Assembly: GCF_037120725.1 (NCBI RefSeq)
Contig: NZ_JBBAXC010000024.1
Span: 1-46,868 of the forward strand
DNA length: 46,868 nt
Origin: Bacillus spongiae
GTDB lineage: Bacteria; Bacillota; Bacilli; Bacillales; Bacillaceae_K
Direction: 5' to 3'
Shown: positions 1-8,337 of the stretch, piece by piece
Layout of the letters: each line of letters starts with the position of its first letter
Position numbering within the stretch: position 1 is the first letter of the stretch
Notes under the pieces: model-generated
The model's input: only the letters and a program-made list of their open reading frames with translations
Told to the model about the DNA's origin: nothing
The model's database searches: none
Position numbers and translations under genes: made by a program

Positions 1-115
1 TTTCCCATAGCATTAGCTAGTAAGATCCCTGAAAGATGATCAGGTTGATAGGTTCGAGGTGGAAGCATGGTGACATGTGGAGCTGACGAATACTAATCGA
101 TCGAGGACTTAACCA
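1..115 (+). rRNA. 23S ribosomal RNA, 3' end (partial)
   Basis: The sequence up to the ACTTAACCA tail matches the conserved 3' end of Bacillus 23S rRNA, including GACGAATACTAATCGATCGA at 84-103. The gene begins outside the window. The exact mature end is placed by analogy with B. subtilis and may be off by a few bases. Confidence 0.95.
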
Positions 116-364
116 AAAGAAAATAGTGAAAGCGACTGTTCATGTGCGACAAGCACGAGGCAGCTTACGAGGAGGCTTAGCCACCGTAGTGAGATGACTT
201 GTGACCTCGAGCACATAGGAGCTGTAACTGGATTAGAAAAGCGGAAGCTTTTCACGGTGATTACTCACTCTTCATCAATCTTTATCTAGTTTTGAGGGTA
301 AAATTCAAAAAAACTCTTGAAAAAAAATAAGATAGTAGTATAATAATACTTGTCTTTTAAAAAG
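116..364 (+). other. 23S-5S rRNA spacer
   Basis: This 250-base spacer contains a GC-rich stretch bracketed by ATGTGC (142-147) and GCACAT (211-216), which could close a long stem. A tight hairpin follows, with GAAAAGC (236-242) pairing to GCTTTTC (247-253) around a GGAA loop. An AT-rich segment comes next and contains a promoter-like sequence, listed separately. No gene is seen. Confidence 0.6.
317..344 (+). promoter_or_regulatory. possible internal promoter upstream of 5S rRNA
   Basis: TTGAAA (317-322) and a perfect TATAAT (339-344) are separated by 16 bases. Transcription would start near 351, about 14 bases before mature 5S rRNA. This could give 5S and the downstream tRNAs a source of transcripts independent of the rrn promoters. 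The AT-rich context raises the chance of coincidence. Confidence 0.4.
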
Positions 365-480
365 TCTGGTGGCAATAGCAAAGAGGTCACACCCGTTCCC
401 ATACCGAACACGAAAGTTAAGCTCTTTAGCGCCGATGGTAGTTGGGGGCTTCCCCCTGTGAGAGTAGGACGTCGCCAGGC
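365..480 (+). rRNA. rrf: 5S ribosomal RNA
   Basis: The 116-base sequence matches Bacillus 5S rRNA throughout, including GAGGTCACACCCGTTCCCAT and the terminal helix formed by TCTGGTGGC and GTCGCCAGG. It follows 23S rRNA and precedes the tRNA cluster, as in a standard rrn operon. Confidence 0.97.
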
Positions 481-487
481 ATAACGT

Positions 488-562
488 TCCGCAGTAGCTC
501 AGTGGTAGAGCTATCGGCTGTTAACCGATCGGTCGCAGGTTCGAATCCTGCCTGCGGAGCCA
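488..562 (+). tRNA. tRNA-Asn (GTT)
   Basis: The acceptor arm TCCGCAG pairs with CTGCGGA and the CCA is encoded. The anticodon loop CTGTTAA carries GTT. It is the first tRNA after 5S rRNA. Confidence 0.97.
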
Positions 563-563
563 T

Positions 564-636
564 GCTTCCATAGCTCAGCAGGTAGAGCACTTCCATGGTA
601 AGGAAGAGGTCACCGGTTCGAGCCCGGTTGGAAGCT
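564..636 (+). tRNA. tRNA-Thr (GGT)
   Basis: The acceptor GCTTCCA pairs with TGGAAGC. The loop ATGGTAA carries anticodon GGT. The CCA end is not encoded (TAC follows the discriminator base), so CCA must be added after transcription. Confidence 0.95.
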
Positions 637-653
637 TACTATTATAAAAGATT

Positions 654-728
654 GGCCCGTTGGTCAAGCGGTTAAGACACCGCCCTTTCACGGCGGTAAC
701 ACGGGTTCGAATCCCGTACGGGTCACCA
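654..728 (+). tRNA. tRNA-Glu (TTC)
   Basis: The acceptor GGCCCGT pairs with ACGGGTC. The anticodon loop CTTTCAC carries TTC, and CCA is encoded. Confidence 0.97.
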
Positions 729-734
729 TTTTAC

Positions 735-810
735 GGAGGATTAGCTCAGCTGGGAGAGCATCTGCCTTACAAGCAGAGGGTCGGCGGTTCGATCCCGTCA
801 TCCTCCACCA
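735..810 (+). tRNA. tRNA-Val (TAC)
   Basis: The acceptor GGAGGAT pairs with ATCCTCC. The anticodon loop CTTACAA carries TAC, and CCA is encoded. Confidence 0.97.
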
Positions 811-813
811 TTT

Positions 814-889
<76 letters not shown>

Positions 890-898
890 TTTAAATAT

Positions 899-983
899 GG
901 AGGGGTAGCGAAGTGGCTAAACGCGGCGGACTGTAAATCCGCTCCCTCAGGGTTCGGCGGTTCGAATCCGTCCCCCTCCACCA
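899..983 (+). tRNA. tRNA-Tyr (GTA)
   Basis: This 85-base class II tRNA has a long variable arm. The acceptor GGAGGGG pairs with CCCCTCC, the loop CTGTAAA carries GTA, and CCA is encoded. A 153-base gap without a recognisable tRNA follows before tRNA-Gln. Confidence 0.97.
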
Positions 984-1136
984 TTTTGATAGTGATTAAA
1001 CTATTGGACATACTGTGTATCGTCCTTTTTATATTTACATATGATACATATTTTGGAAAAAAACAAAGTTGTCTTTATTGAATGATTCGGTTTGAATCGT
1101 AAAGACTAAACAAGAACTATCGAATGATTTTATTAT

Positions 1137-1211
1137 TGGGCTATAGCCAAGCGGTAAGGCAACGGACTTTGACTCCGTCATGCGTTGGTTCGAATCCAGC
1201 TAGCCCAGCCA
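1137..1211 (+). tRNA. tRNA-Gln (TTG)
   Basis: The acceptor TGGGCTA pairs with TAGCCCA. The loop CTTTGAC carries anticodon TTG, and CCA is encoded. Confidence 0.97.
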
Positions 1212-1216
1212 TTTAC

Positions 1217-1289
1217 GAGCCATTAGCTCAGTTGGTAGAGCATCTGACTTTTAATCAGAGGGTCGAAGGTTCGAGTCCTTCATGGCTCA
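1217..1289 (+). tRNA. tRNA-Lys (TTT)
   Basis: The acceptor GAGCCAT pairs with ATGGCTC and the loop CTTTTAA carries TTT. CCA is not encoded (TAT follows the discriminator base). Confidence 0.96.
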
Positions 1290-1307
1290 TATTTAAGTAT
1301 TGCTAGT

Positions 1308-1383
1308 GGGGCCTTAGCTCAGCTGGGAGAGCGCCTGCTTTGCACGCAGGAGGTCAGCGGTTCGATCCCGCTAGGCTCCACCA
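1308..1383 (+). tRNA. tRNA-Ala (TGC)
   Basis: The acceptor GGGGCCT pairs with AGGCTCC through one G-T pair. The loop TTTGCAC carries TGC, and CCA is encoded. This is the last tRNA of the cluster. Confidence 0.97.
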
Positions 1384-1402
1384 TAACTTATACATATACT
1401 CA

Positions 1403-1432
1403 AAACCTTAGACGATGCTCTAAGGTTTTTTT
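1403..1432 (+). terminator. terminator of the rRNA-tRNA operon
   Basis: AAACCTTAGA (1403-1412) pairs with TCTAAGGTTT (1419-1428) around a six-base loop, followed by a T run. Confidence 0.9.
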
Positions 1433-1677
1433 AATTATTTTGACGCTGAAACATGAGCTATCATTATTAGGGTGATAACGGATAGACCTTTAATCTAACA
1501 GTCGATGCCTCTATCATAAAAAGGGCTATAAAGCTTAAATCAAGTAATAATCTACTTGTCACCAATTAATTGCAAAGGTATAAACTGATGAGTTCTACAA
1601 ATTAATGAGAAAGTGAAGAACATATAAGGTCATACTATAAGTAAATGGCTTTATAAAGTAATTTAATTATTCGAAAA

Positions 1678-1691
1678 TGTAAGCGTATATA
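1678..1691 (+). promoter_or_regulatory. possible CcpA (cre) operator
   Basis: TGTAAGCGTATATA fits the catabolite-responsive element consensus TGWAARCGYTWNCW at 12 of 14 positions. It lies about 90 bases upstream of arginase, a catabolic gene for which carbon-source control would make sense. The two mismatches are in the right half. Confidence 0.35.
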
Positions 1692-1710
1692 TATACATTA
1701 TTTTGTCGAG

Positions 1711-1740
1711 TTGAGTCATTTAGTCATTGAACGATACAAT
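1711..1740 (+). promoter_or_regulatory. possible sigma-A promoter of arginase gene
   Basis: TTGAGT (1711-1716) and TACAAT (1735-1740) are separated by 18 bases, 29 bases before the start codon. I found no sigma-54 (SigL) -24/-12 pair such as drives roc genes in B. subtilis. Confidence 0.45.
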
Positions 1741-1769
1741 AAGAGTAGAATGGGTAAGGAGGAATCATA

Positions 1770-2672
1770 ATGAATACAGATAAGATTTCAATAATCGGTG
1801 TTCCAATGGACTTAGGCCAAATGCGAAGAGGCGTAGATATGGGTCCAAGTGCTATTCGCTATGCTGGCGTAGTAGAGCGTTTAGAAGCAATTGGTCATCA
1901 AGTAGAGGATTTAGGCGACATTGAAATAGGTCGAGCAGAAAAGATGGTACCACAAGATACAAACTTACGTAATTTGAAAGCGGTTGCTGAAGCGAGTGAG
2001 CAGCTTGCTTTTACTGTAAATGATGTTGTTCAGCAAGGTCATTTTCCATTAGTTCTAGGGGGTGACCACAGCATTGCGATTGGAACGATAGCTGGTGTAG
2101 CAAAAAATTATGATAATCTTGGTGTTATTTGGTATGATGCGCACGGAGATTTAAATACAGCTGAAACGTCTCCTTCTGGAAATATCCATGGCATGCCATT
2201 AGCTGCGAGTTTAGGAATTGGTCACGATACTTTAACTAATATTTCAGGATATTTACCAAAGATAAAACCAGAAAATATTGTTATTATCGGGGCTCGTTCA
2301 CTGGATGAAGGGGAGCGAGAGTTGATAAAGGAAAAGGGTATAAAGGTGTATACCATGCATGAGATTGATCGCTTAGGGATGACTGCTGTCATGTCAGAAG
2401 CTATCTCTTATTTAAAAGAAAGGACAGATGGTGTTCATTTATCACTAGATTTGGATGGTTTAGATCCTAGTGATGCACCGGGAGTCGGTACACCAGTTCT
2501 CGGTGGAATTAGCTATCGAGAAAGTCATCTTGCAATGGAAATGTTGGAAGAAGCAAAAATTATTACATCAGCAGAATTTGTAGAAGTCAACCCAATTTTG
2601 GATGAAAAGAATAAAACTGCCTCAGTTGCAGTAGCGTTAATGGGGTCATTATTTGGCGAAAAATTATTATAA
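1770..2672 (+). CDS. rocF: arginase
   Basis: Arginase hydrolyses L-arginine to ornithine and urea in the cytosol, the first step of arginine use as a nitrogen source. The 300-residue length is typical. The binuclear manganese signature of the ureohydrolase family is complete: GGDHS at 97-101 (His100), DAHGD at 123-127, and SLDLDGLDP at 225-233 with both aspartates, followed by EVNP at 272-275. The start is supported by AAGGAGG seven bases upstream. The gene stands alone between the tRNA terminator and its own terminator. A candidate cre box upstream suggests carbon catabolite control. Agmatinase is the main alternative, but the VDMGPSAIR N-terminal segment and overall resemblance favour Bacillus arginase. 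Confidence 0.93.
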   Translation: MNTDKISIIGVPMDLGQMRRGVDMGPSAIRYAGVVERLEAIGHQVEDLGDIEIGRAEKMVPQDTNLRNLKAVAEASEQLAFTVNDVVQQGHFPLVLGGDHSIAIGTIAGVAKNYDNLGVIWYDAHGDLNTAETSPSGNIHGMPLAASLGIGHDTLTNISGYLPKIKPENIVIIGARSLDEGERELIKEKGIKVYTMHEIDRLGMTAVMSEAISYLKERTDGVHLSLDLDGLDPSDAPGVGTPVLGGISYRESHLAMEMLEEAKIITSAEFVEVNPILDEKNKTASVAVALMGSLFGEKLL

Positions 2673-2745
2673 TCGTCAAAAAATCAGTCTGACAATACCG
2701 TTAGCTGGTAAGATTGAATCAAATTAGTAGCTATTACTTATTAAG

Positions 2746-2785
2746 AAAACCTGGGAAAGAACGATTTTCCAGGTTTTTTGTTTTT
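2746..2785 (+). terminator. terminator after arginase gene
   Basis: AAAACCTGGGAAA and TTTCCAGGTTTT form a stem with one bulged G, followed by TTTTTGTTTTT. Confidence 0.85.
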
Positions 2786-3125
2786 CCAGCATTGTTATTT
2801 TAGAAATTATATTAACTTTATTATTGAGAAGGGTAAACAATTGTTAAATTCACGTTTTTCCCAAAGTCTCTATACGTTTCGTTACCTTGTTTCCTACTGT
2901 TGCTTTAGACTACTATCTGATTTCACCACCCCATAATATTAAGTACATTATTTATGTGACTCCAGCCCCCTCCTTTATAATTCAATACACTGTTAGTAGG
3001 TTTAAACTCAAATAGACCGAGCGACCATTTCATTTTATGAAAAGAATATATGACCCAGTTTTTTGTTTTGTTAAATAGGTAAACATTTTCCTTTTGAAAT
3101 TTGGTAATATTATAATGAAGTTTTT
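2786..3125. other. intergenic region before sigW
   Basis: No gene or structured RNA was recognised here. The short open frames on both strands lack ribosome binding sites and run into the sigW promoter. Confidence 0.5.
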
Positions 3126-3152
3126 TGAAACCATATTTGTTATACATTCGTA
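3126..3152 (+). promoter_or_regulatory. sigma-W autoregulatory promoter
   Basis: TGAAAC (3126-3131) and CGTA (3149-3152), 17 bases apart, match the ECF sigma-W consensus. The site sits 35 bases before the sigW start, as expected for the autoregulated sigW-rsiW operon. It also rules out the longer upstream start of that reading frame. Confidence 0.88.
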
Positions 3153-3186
3153 TATATGTATAGCCGCAAGGAGCGGAGGGAATAGG

Positions 3187-3750
3187 ATGGATGCGTTAGT
3201 CAATAAACGAATTAAACAAGTGATGAAGGGTGACCAAAACGCATTTGCTGAGATTGTTGAACTATATAAAGATAAAGTATTTCAAATTTGCTTCCGAATG
3301 CTTGGAAATCGCCATGAAGCAGAAGATATGGCACAAGAAGCATTTGTGAAAGCCTATATGAATATTCATACCTTTCAGCAGCATCGCAAATTTTCAACAT
3401 GGTTATTTAGAATCGCGACAAATTTATGTATTGACCGAATCAGAAAGAAAAAGCCAGATTATTATTTGGATGCAGAAGTGACAGGAACAGAAGGATTGAC
3501 GATGTATTCACAACTTTCTACTGGAGAGCCACTTCCAGAGGAAGAGGTTGAGAGTATGGAGTTGCAAGAAGTCATCCAAAAAGCAATTTCAAAACTCCCT
3601 GAAAAATACAGGTCGGTTATCGTGTTAAAATATATTGAAGAGCTCCCTTTGAAAGAGATAAGCGAAATTTTAGACATGCCTTTAGGAACGGTCAAAACAA
3701 GAATTCACAGAGGACGAGAGGCACTTCGTAAACAATTACGTAAAATGTAG
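3187..3750 (+). CDS. sigW: ECF RNA polymerase sigma factor SigW
   Basis: SigW directs RNA polymerase to genes that protect against cell-envelope stress such as alkali shock, membrane-active peptides and detergents. The 187-residue protein closely resembles B. subtilis SigW. Region 2 includes EAEDMAQEAF and FSTWLFRIATNLCIDRIRKK. Region 4 includes the helix-turn-helix LKEISEILDMPLGTVKTRIH. The reading frame is open further upstream, but the ATG at 3187 follows GGAGCGGAGGG and lies downstream of the sigma-W promoter, so it is the real start. The gene is followed after 15 bases by its anti-sigma factor. The self-recognised promoter indicates positive autoregulation. Confidence 0.96.
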   Translation: MDALVNKRIKQVMKGDQNAFAEIVELYKDKVFQICFRMLGNRHEAEDMAQEAFVKAYMNIHTFQQHRKFSTWLFRIATNLCIDRIRKKKPDYYLDAEVTGTEGLTMYSQLSTGEPLPEEEVESMELQEVIQKAISKLPEKYRSVIVLKYIEELPLKEISEILDMPLGTVKTRIHRGREALRKQLRKM

Positions 3751-3765
3751 AAAGGGTGAGTTGAA

Positions 3766-4401
3766 ATGAAAAAATGTCCTGAAGTAATTATTGACTATAT
3801 GCATGAATATTTAGATGAAAACTGTTCACCAGAACAGGAAAAGCAGTTAAAGGTCCATTTGCATCAATGTGAAGATTGCCAACAGCATTTTCATGAATTA
3901 AAAAAAGCACTCGCTCTTGTGCAAAGTACTTCTCATGTCCATGCACCAGATGACTTTACAGCAAATGTAATGGCAAAATTACCGAAAGAGAAGAAAAAAA
4001 TAGGAGTGGAAAGATGGTTTAGGAAGCACCCATTTTTAGTTGCCGCATCACTATTTGTTGTCTTGATGGGATCTACCTTATTCTCTTCGTGGGGAAATAA
4101 TGATGAGCTTGTCTTTACAAAGTATGATGGCCTTATTGTTGAAGGGCAAACAGTTGTTGTTCCAGAAGATGTTGTGATGACGGAAGATTTATATGTTAAA
4201 AATGGTAATGTGATTATTGAAGGAGAAGTCAAAGGAGATATTACAGTCATTAATGGAAATGTCATCAATGACGAACATGAACAATACATGGCTTCAGCGG
4301 GCAATGTTACAGGAGAGATTGAAGAGATTGATCAAGCGTTTGAATGGCTATGGTACCGTATGAAAAGTTTTGGTAAAGAGTTGCTTTCCCTTTTCGAATA
4401 A
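3766..4401 (+). CDS. rsiW: anti-sigma-W factor RsiW
   Basis: RsiW is a single-pass membrane protein that holds SigW inactive until it is cut by site-1 (PrsW) and site-2 (RasP) proteases. The cytoplasmic N-terminus has the zinc anti-sigma motif H31-x3-C35-x2-C38. A membrane helix lies at about 90-109, and the C-terminal part faces outside. The length of 211 residues is close to the family norm. An AAAGGGTGAG ribosome binding site precedes the ATG, and the gene is cotranscribed with sigW. No protease gene is present in the window. Confidence 0.94.
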   Translation: MKKCPEVIIDYMHEYLDENCSPEQEKQLKVHLHQCEDCQQHFHELKKALALVQSTSHVHAPDDFTANVMAKLPKEKKKIGVERWFRKHPFLVAASLFVVLMGSTLFSSWGNNDELVFTKYDGLIVEGQTVVVPEDVVMTEDLYVKNGNVIIEGEVKGDITVINGNVINDEHEQYMASAGNVTGEIEEIDQAFEWLWYRMKSFGKELLSLFE

Positions 4402-4465
4402 TTGATACTATCTATCAAGTTTTTCTGAATTAAGGCTACCGTTTGAGGGAAAATATATGCACGTA

Positions 4466-4474
4466 TGGTATAAT
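4466..4474 (+). promoter_or_regulatory. extended -10 promoter of the cdaA operon
   Basis: TGGTATAAT is a full extended -10 element. The nearest -35-like hexamer, TTGAGG at 4443-4448, is 20 bases away, so the extended -10 probably carries most of the activity. It lies 71 bases before cdaA. A short weak hairpin (4402-4418) after rsiW may partly separate the two operons. Confidence 0.6.
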
Positions 4475-4545
4475 GACCTAGTTAGAGATGCCTATAGCCA
4501 ATTTTCACGGCTTACGCTTTCGATTAATGTATTGGAGGATGTAAA

Positions 4546-5385
4546 ATGCCGTTTGATGATTTTTTGTCAGAGTTAACAGTTTTAAACAGTGTAACGAAGA
4601 TGATTGATATATTGTTAGTGTGGTTTGTTATATACAAGTTAATAATGCTTATCCGCGGCACAAAGGCTGTTCAACTGCTTAAAGGAATCTTTGTTATTCT
4701 TGTCGTACAAGGATTAAGTGGTTTGATTGGGTTAGATACATTAAGCTGGATGATGGAACAAGCTCTTACATGGGGATTCCTTGCAATTATCATAATCTTT
4801 CAGCCAGAATTTCGTAGAGGTCTTGAACAAATAGGTCGAGGGCGATTTTTCTCTCGAGTTAGTCTGCAAGAGGAAGAAGAAGAGCGTCGAATGATTGAGC
4901 ATATTACGAAAGCTGTAAGCTATATGGCGAAGCGAAGAATTGGTGCGCTCATTACGATTGAGAATGAAACGGGCATGAGTGATTATATTGAAACGGGTAT
5001 TCCGCTACAATCTCAAATTTCTTCAGAGCTCTTAATCAATATTTTTATCCCAAATACACCGTTACATGACGGAGCAGTCATATTACAAAAAAATCAGATT
5101 GCAGCAGCAGCCTGTTATTTACCTTTATCAGAAAGCCCGTTCATTTCCAAGGAGCTAGGTACACGTCATCGAGCAGCGCTTGGAATTAGTGAGGTGACGG
5201 ATAGTGTAACGATTGTAGTATCTGAGGAGACAGGAAGCATTTCAGTGACTAAAAACAGCGAGTTACACCGAGAGCTGGCGATAGAAGATTTTAAAACTTT
5301 GCTAGAAAAGGAATTAATTATAAATAAACAAAAAGTAACTTCCTCTGCAAAATGGGTATGGAGGGGGAAGAAAGCAAATGGATAA
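4546..5385 (+). CDS. cdaA: diadenylate cyclase CdaA (DAC domain)
   Basis: CdaA condenses two ATP molecules to c-di-AMP, a second messenger controlling potassium uptake and cell-wall homeostasis. Three N-terminal membrane helices (about residues 15-85) are followed by the cytoplasmic DAC domain with the catalytic DGA at 175-177 and GTRHR at 205-209. Length 279 is typical (about 273 in B. subtilis). It overlaps cdaR by 8 bases and precedes glmM, the conserved cdaA-cdaR-glmM operon in which both partners modulate cyclase activity. Confidence 0.96.
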   Translation: MPFDDFLSELTVLNSVTKMIDILLVWFVIYKLIMLIRGTKAVQLLKGIFVILVVQGLSGLIGLDTLSWMMEQALTWGFLAIIIIFQPEFRRGLEQIGRGRFFSRVSLQEEEEERRMIEHITKAVSYMAKRRIGALITIENETGMSDYIETGIPLQSQISSELLINIFIPNTPLHDGAVILQKNQIAAAACYLPLSESPFISKELGTRHRAALGISEVTDSVTIVVSEETGSISVTKNSELHRELAIEDFKTLLEKELIINKQKVTSSAKWVWRGKKANG

Positions 5386-6595
5386 ATTAATGGAAAGCCG
5401 TTGGTTCATGAGGATTGTTGCTTTCGCTTTAGCCTCTTTATTGTTTATCTCAGTAAATGTGGATAATGATCGCACAAAAACAAGTGGAAATGGCTCTAAT
5501 GAGGATTCAATTACAATTAATGATGTTCCTATAACGTCTTACTATGATACAGAGAATTTGGTTGTTTCTGGTTTACCTGAAACAGTAGATATTACTTTAT
5601 CAGGTACTAAAAGCCTAGTACAAACGACAAAAGCTAGGGGAGTCTTTAACCTATTTGTTGATTTAGAAGACGTGACGGTTGGTGAGCACAACGTACCCAT
5701 CCAATATAAAGATATACCAGATAATTTGGATGTAATAATCGAACCAAAGTATATCGATATAGATGTACAAGAAAAAGTGACCGAAGAATTTGTGGTGGAA
5801 CCTGAACTTAACGAATCCTTATTAGCAGAAGGTTACGAAATTGAGGAATTGCTTGTCGAACCTAATAAAGTGTCTATTTCAGGGGCAAAAAGTGATATTG
5901 AAGCTATTACGTATGTAAAAGCGTCGATAGAACTTAATGACCTTGTTGATGGAAACTTGATAAAAGAAGCTAGGGTGCTAGCATTTGACGATGCTTTAAA
6001 TAAATTAAATGTAACTATCGAGCCAAAAGTAGTAGATGTGAAAATAAATGTAGTCAATCCTTCAAAAGAAGTTCCTATTAAAGTTGAGACAAAAGGAACT
6101 TTACCTGATGGCGTCGAATTAGATACTATTGAAGTGGAACCAAATAAAATACAAGTATTTGGACGCAGCTCAGCATTAAATGAATTAGACGAGTTAGAAG
6201 TAGAAATAGACTTATCGAAAATAGAAAAGGATACAACACTTGAGGTTCCTGTTACGCTACCGAGTGGATTAAATAAAAGCCAACCTTCTTCCGTATCTGT
6301 AAACGTGAATGTTAAGGTAATGGGGAAAAGAACGTTTTTACATCTCCCAATTAATATCCGCGGAGCAATTCAAGAAGATAGTGTGACGTTTCTTTCTCCA
6401 AATGATGGATCGGCTGATGTGATAGTAGAAGCCTATCAAGATATTCTCGATGAATTAACGGAGAAAGATGTAAAGCCGTTTATTGATGTTTCAGACCTTC
6501 CACCGGGTGAGCACGAAGTAGATTTGAGTGTAGAAGGTCTTGAAAAGGTCAAGTGGTCGTCATCTGTCGAAAAGGTAAAAGTGAAAATTGAATGA
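5378..6595 (+). CDS. cdaR: CdaA regulatory protein CdaR (YbbR domains)
   Basis: CdaR is an extracytoplasmic, membrane-anchored modulator of CdaA. One N-terminal helix (about residues 9-27) is followed by tandem beta-rich YbbR repeats, recognisable by recurring segments such as VEPNKVSISG and VEPNKIQVFG. The 405-residue length suits about four repeats, close to the roughly 480 of B. subtilis. Its start lies inside the end of cdaA, which implies translational coupling. Confidence 0.93.
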   Translation: MDKLMESRWFMRIVAFALASLLFISVNVDNDRTKTSGNGSNEDSITINDVPITSYYDTENLVVSGLPETVDITLSGTKSLVQTTKARGVFNLFVDLEDVTVGEHNVPIQYKDIPDNLDVIIEPKYIDIDVQEKVTEEFVVEPELNESLLAEGYEIEELLVEPNKVSISGAKSDIEAITYVKASIELNDLVDGNLIKEARVLAFDDALNKLNVTIEPKVVDVKINVVNPSKEVPIKVETKGTLPDGVELDTIEVEPNKIQVFGRSSALNELDELEVEIDLSKIEKDTTLEVPVTLPSGLNKSQPSSVSVNVNVKVMGKRTFLHLPINIRGAIQEDSVTFLSPNDGSADVIVEAYQDILDELTEKDVKPFIDVSDLPPGEHEVDLSVEGLEKVKWSSSVEKVKVKIE

Positions 6596-6639
6596 TCAGC
6601 TAGTTACATATTGGGAAAGAAAAAGGAGAGATTGTGTTT

Positions 6640-7983
6640 ATGGGTAAGTATTTTGGAACAGATGGTGTTCGAGGTGTTGCCAATACAGAACTAACGCCAG
6701 AAATTGCGTTTCAGCTCGGTCGTTATGGTGGATATGTGTTAACTCAAGGGAAGGATCGCCCGAAAATTCTTATTGGGAGAGATACACGTATTTCTGGCCA
6801 TATGCTAGAGGGTGCACTTGTGGCTGGGCTGTTATCTATTGGAGCAGAAGTGATGCGCTTAGGCGTAATATCTACACCAGGTGTTGCTTTTTTAACAAAA
6901 GTGTTAGATGCACAAGCAAGTGTCATGATTTCTGCCTCTCATAACCCTGTAGATGACAACGGTATTAAGTTTTTTGGTTCTGATGGATTCAAGCTTTCAG
7001 ACGAACAAGAACTTAAAATCGAAGCCCTTCTGGATCAAAAAGAAGATAATCTTCCTCGGCCAATTGGTGCTGACTTAGGACTTGTAAATGATTATTTTGA
7101 AGGAGGACAAAAGTACCTTCAATATTTAAAGCAGACGGTTGATGAAGACTTTTCTGGTATTCACGTTGTTCTGGATTGTGCCCATGGTGCAACCTCATCA
7201 CTTGCTACCCATTTGTTTGCAGATTTAGACGCAGATTTAACGACGATGGGAGCAACACCGAATGGCTTAAACATAAACGATGGAGTAGGCTCTACTCACC
7301 CTGAAGCACTTGCTAGTTTGGTGAGAGAAAAGGGTGCAGATGTAGGGTTGGCCTTTGATGGAGATGGTGATCGTTTGATTGCTATTGATGAAAAGGGTGA
7401 CACTGTTGATGGTGATCAAATAATGTATATTTGTGCAAAATACTTTAAAGAGGAAGCTCGTTTAAAGCAATCAACAGTTGTGTCAACAGTCATGAGTAAT
7501 CTAGGGTTCCATAAAGGACTAGAAGAAAATGGGATAAAAAGTGTACAAACCGCGGTTGGTGATCGTTATGTTGTTGAAGAAATGAAGAAAAATGGCTATA
7601 ACCTTGGTGGTGAACAATCTGGCCATATTATTTTCCTTGATTATAATACAACAGGCGATGGTTTATTATCAGGACTTCAACTTGTTCATATTATGAAACA
7701 AACGGGTAAGTCATTATCAGAGCTTGCTGCTGAAATGAAAAAATACCCGCAAAAGTTGGTCAACGTTAAGGTAACAGATAAGCATAAAGTTACGGAAAAT
7801 GAAACGGTAGCCGCAAGTATTGCGGAGGTAGAAAAGGAAATGGATGGAAACGGTCGCGTTCTTGTCCGCCCTTCTGGAACAGAACCGCTTGTACGAGTGA
7901 TGGTAGAAGCTCCTACAGAAGAGCTATGCGAAGTCTACGTTTCCCGTATTGTTACAATGGTTGAAAAAGAAATGGGAATATAA
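6640..7983 (+). CDS. glmM: phosphoglucosamine mutase GlmM
   Basis: GlmM converts glucosamine-6-phosphate to glucosamine-1-phosphate for UDP-GlcNAc and peptidoglycan synthesis. The 447-residue protein has the active serine motif SASHNP at 98-103 (Ser100), the metal loop DGDGDR at 240-245, the sugar-binding GGEQSG and the phosphate-binding RPSGTEP. An in-frame GTG two codons upstream exists, but ATG 6640 gives the standard [10 protein letters not shown]-terminus and sits nine bases after AAAGGAGAG. It is the last gene of the cdaA-cdaR-glmM operon; GlmM also binds CdaA and lowers c-di-AMP synthesis in related species. Confidence 0.97.
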   Translation: MGKYFGTDGVRGVANTELTPEIAFQLGRYGGYVLTQGKDRPKILIGRDTRISGHMLEGALVAGLLSIGAEVMRLGVISTPGVAFLTKVLDAQASVMISASHNPVDDNGIKFFGSDGFKLSDEQELKIEALLDQKEDNLPRPIGADLGLVNDYFEGGQKYLQYLKQTVDEDFSGIHVVLDCAHGATSSLATHLFADLDADLTTMGATPNGLNINDGVGSTHPEALASLVREKGADVGLAFDGDGDRLIAIDEKGDTVDGDQIMYICAKYFKEEARLKQSTVVSTVMSNLGFHKGLEENGIKSVQTAVGDRYVVEEMKKNGYNLGGEQSGHIIFLDYNTTGDGLLSGLQLVHIMKQTGKSLSELAAEMKKYPQKLVNVKVTDKHKVTENETVAASIAEVEKEMDGNGRVLVRPSGTEPLVRVMVEAPTEELCEVYVSRIVTMVEKEMGI

Positions 7984-7989
7984 AAAGAG

Positions 7990-8034
7990 ATATGCATAAG
8001 GAGAGCACGAAATCACTCCTTATGCATATTTATA
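7990..8034 (+). terminator. terminator after glmM
   Basis: A perfect 14-bp stem joins ATATGCATAAGGAG (7990-8003) and CTCCTTATGCATAT (8016-8029). The tail is only moderately T-rich, so termination may be incomplete. Confidence 0.7.
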
Positions 8035-8068
8035 TAGAAACATCTTTATAAGTATTTCTTGTTTTTTG

Positions 8069-8097
8069 TTGACAAATATTGTATTTGGATGTATTCT
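8069..8097 (+). promoter_or_regulatory. sigma-A promoter of glmS
   Basis: A perfect TTGACA (8069-8074) and TATTCT (8092-8097) are separated by 17 bases. Transcription would start near 8104, about 50 bases before the ribozyme cleavage site. Confidence 0.85.
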
Positions 8098-8145
8098 GTT
8101 AAAGTCAGTAGTCTAATAGAGAAAGGAGTATTTTAGTATAGTTTT

Positions 8146-8297
8146 ATTAAAAGCGCCTGAACTGGTCCTTAGGTGAAAGGAAGTCCAGTTGACGAGGAGG
8201 AGGGTTATCGAATGTTCGGCGGATACCTCCCGGCTGATGCGCACAGTCGAATTTTGATCTTAAAACATAGAGGCAACTTTATGGACAAAGGATGAAA
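8146..8297 (+). promoter_or_regulatory. glmS ribozyme (glucosamine-6-phosphate riboswitch)
   Basis: The conserved core AGCGCCTGAACTGG begins at 8152. It is followed by GACGAGGAGGAGGGTTATCG and GCGGATACCTCCCGGCTGA, then TGCGCACAGTCGA, which repairs the first helix. Cleavage is expected between A8152 and G8153. Glucosamine-6-phosphate acts as cofactor; cleavage exposes the glmS message to RNase J decay. This gives product feedback on GlmS synthesis. Confidence 0.96.
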
Positions 8298-8337
8298 AAA
8301 AAGCGCACTAATTTTAAAAAAACAAATGACAGAGATA

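Larger units (their letters stand above)
1433..1769. other. intergenic region before arginase
   Basis: No coding signal is seen in these 337 bases. The last 100 bases hold the candidate cre site and promoter listed separately. Confidence 0.6.

Noticed and set aside
984-1136. Possible degenerate tRNA or promoter in the gap between tRNA-Tyr and tRNA-Gln
   Set aside because: GGTTTGAATCG recalls a T-loop and TTGGAC/TATGAT recall promoter boxes, but no acceptor stem forms and the boxes are 30 bases apart.
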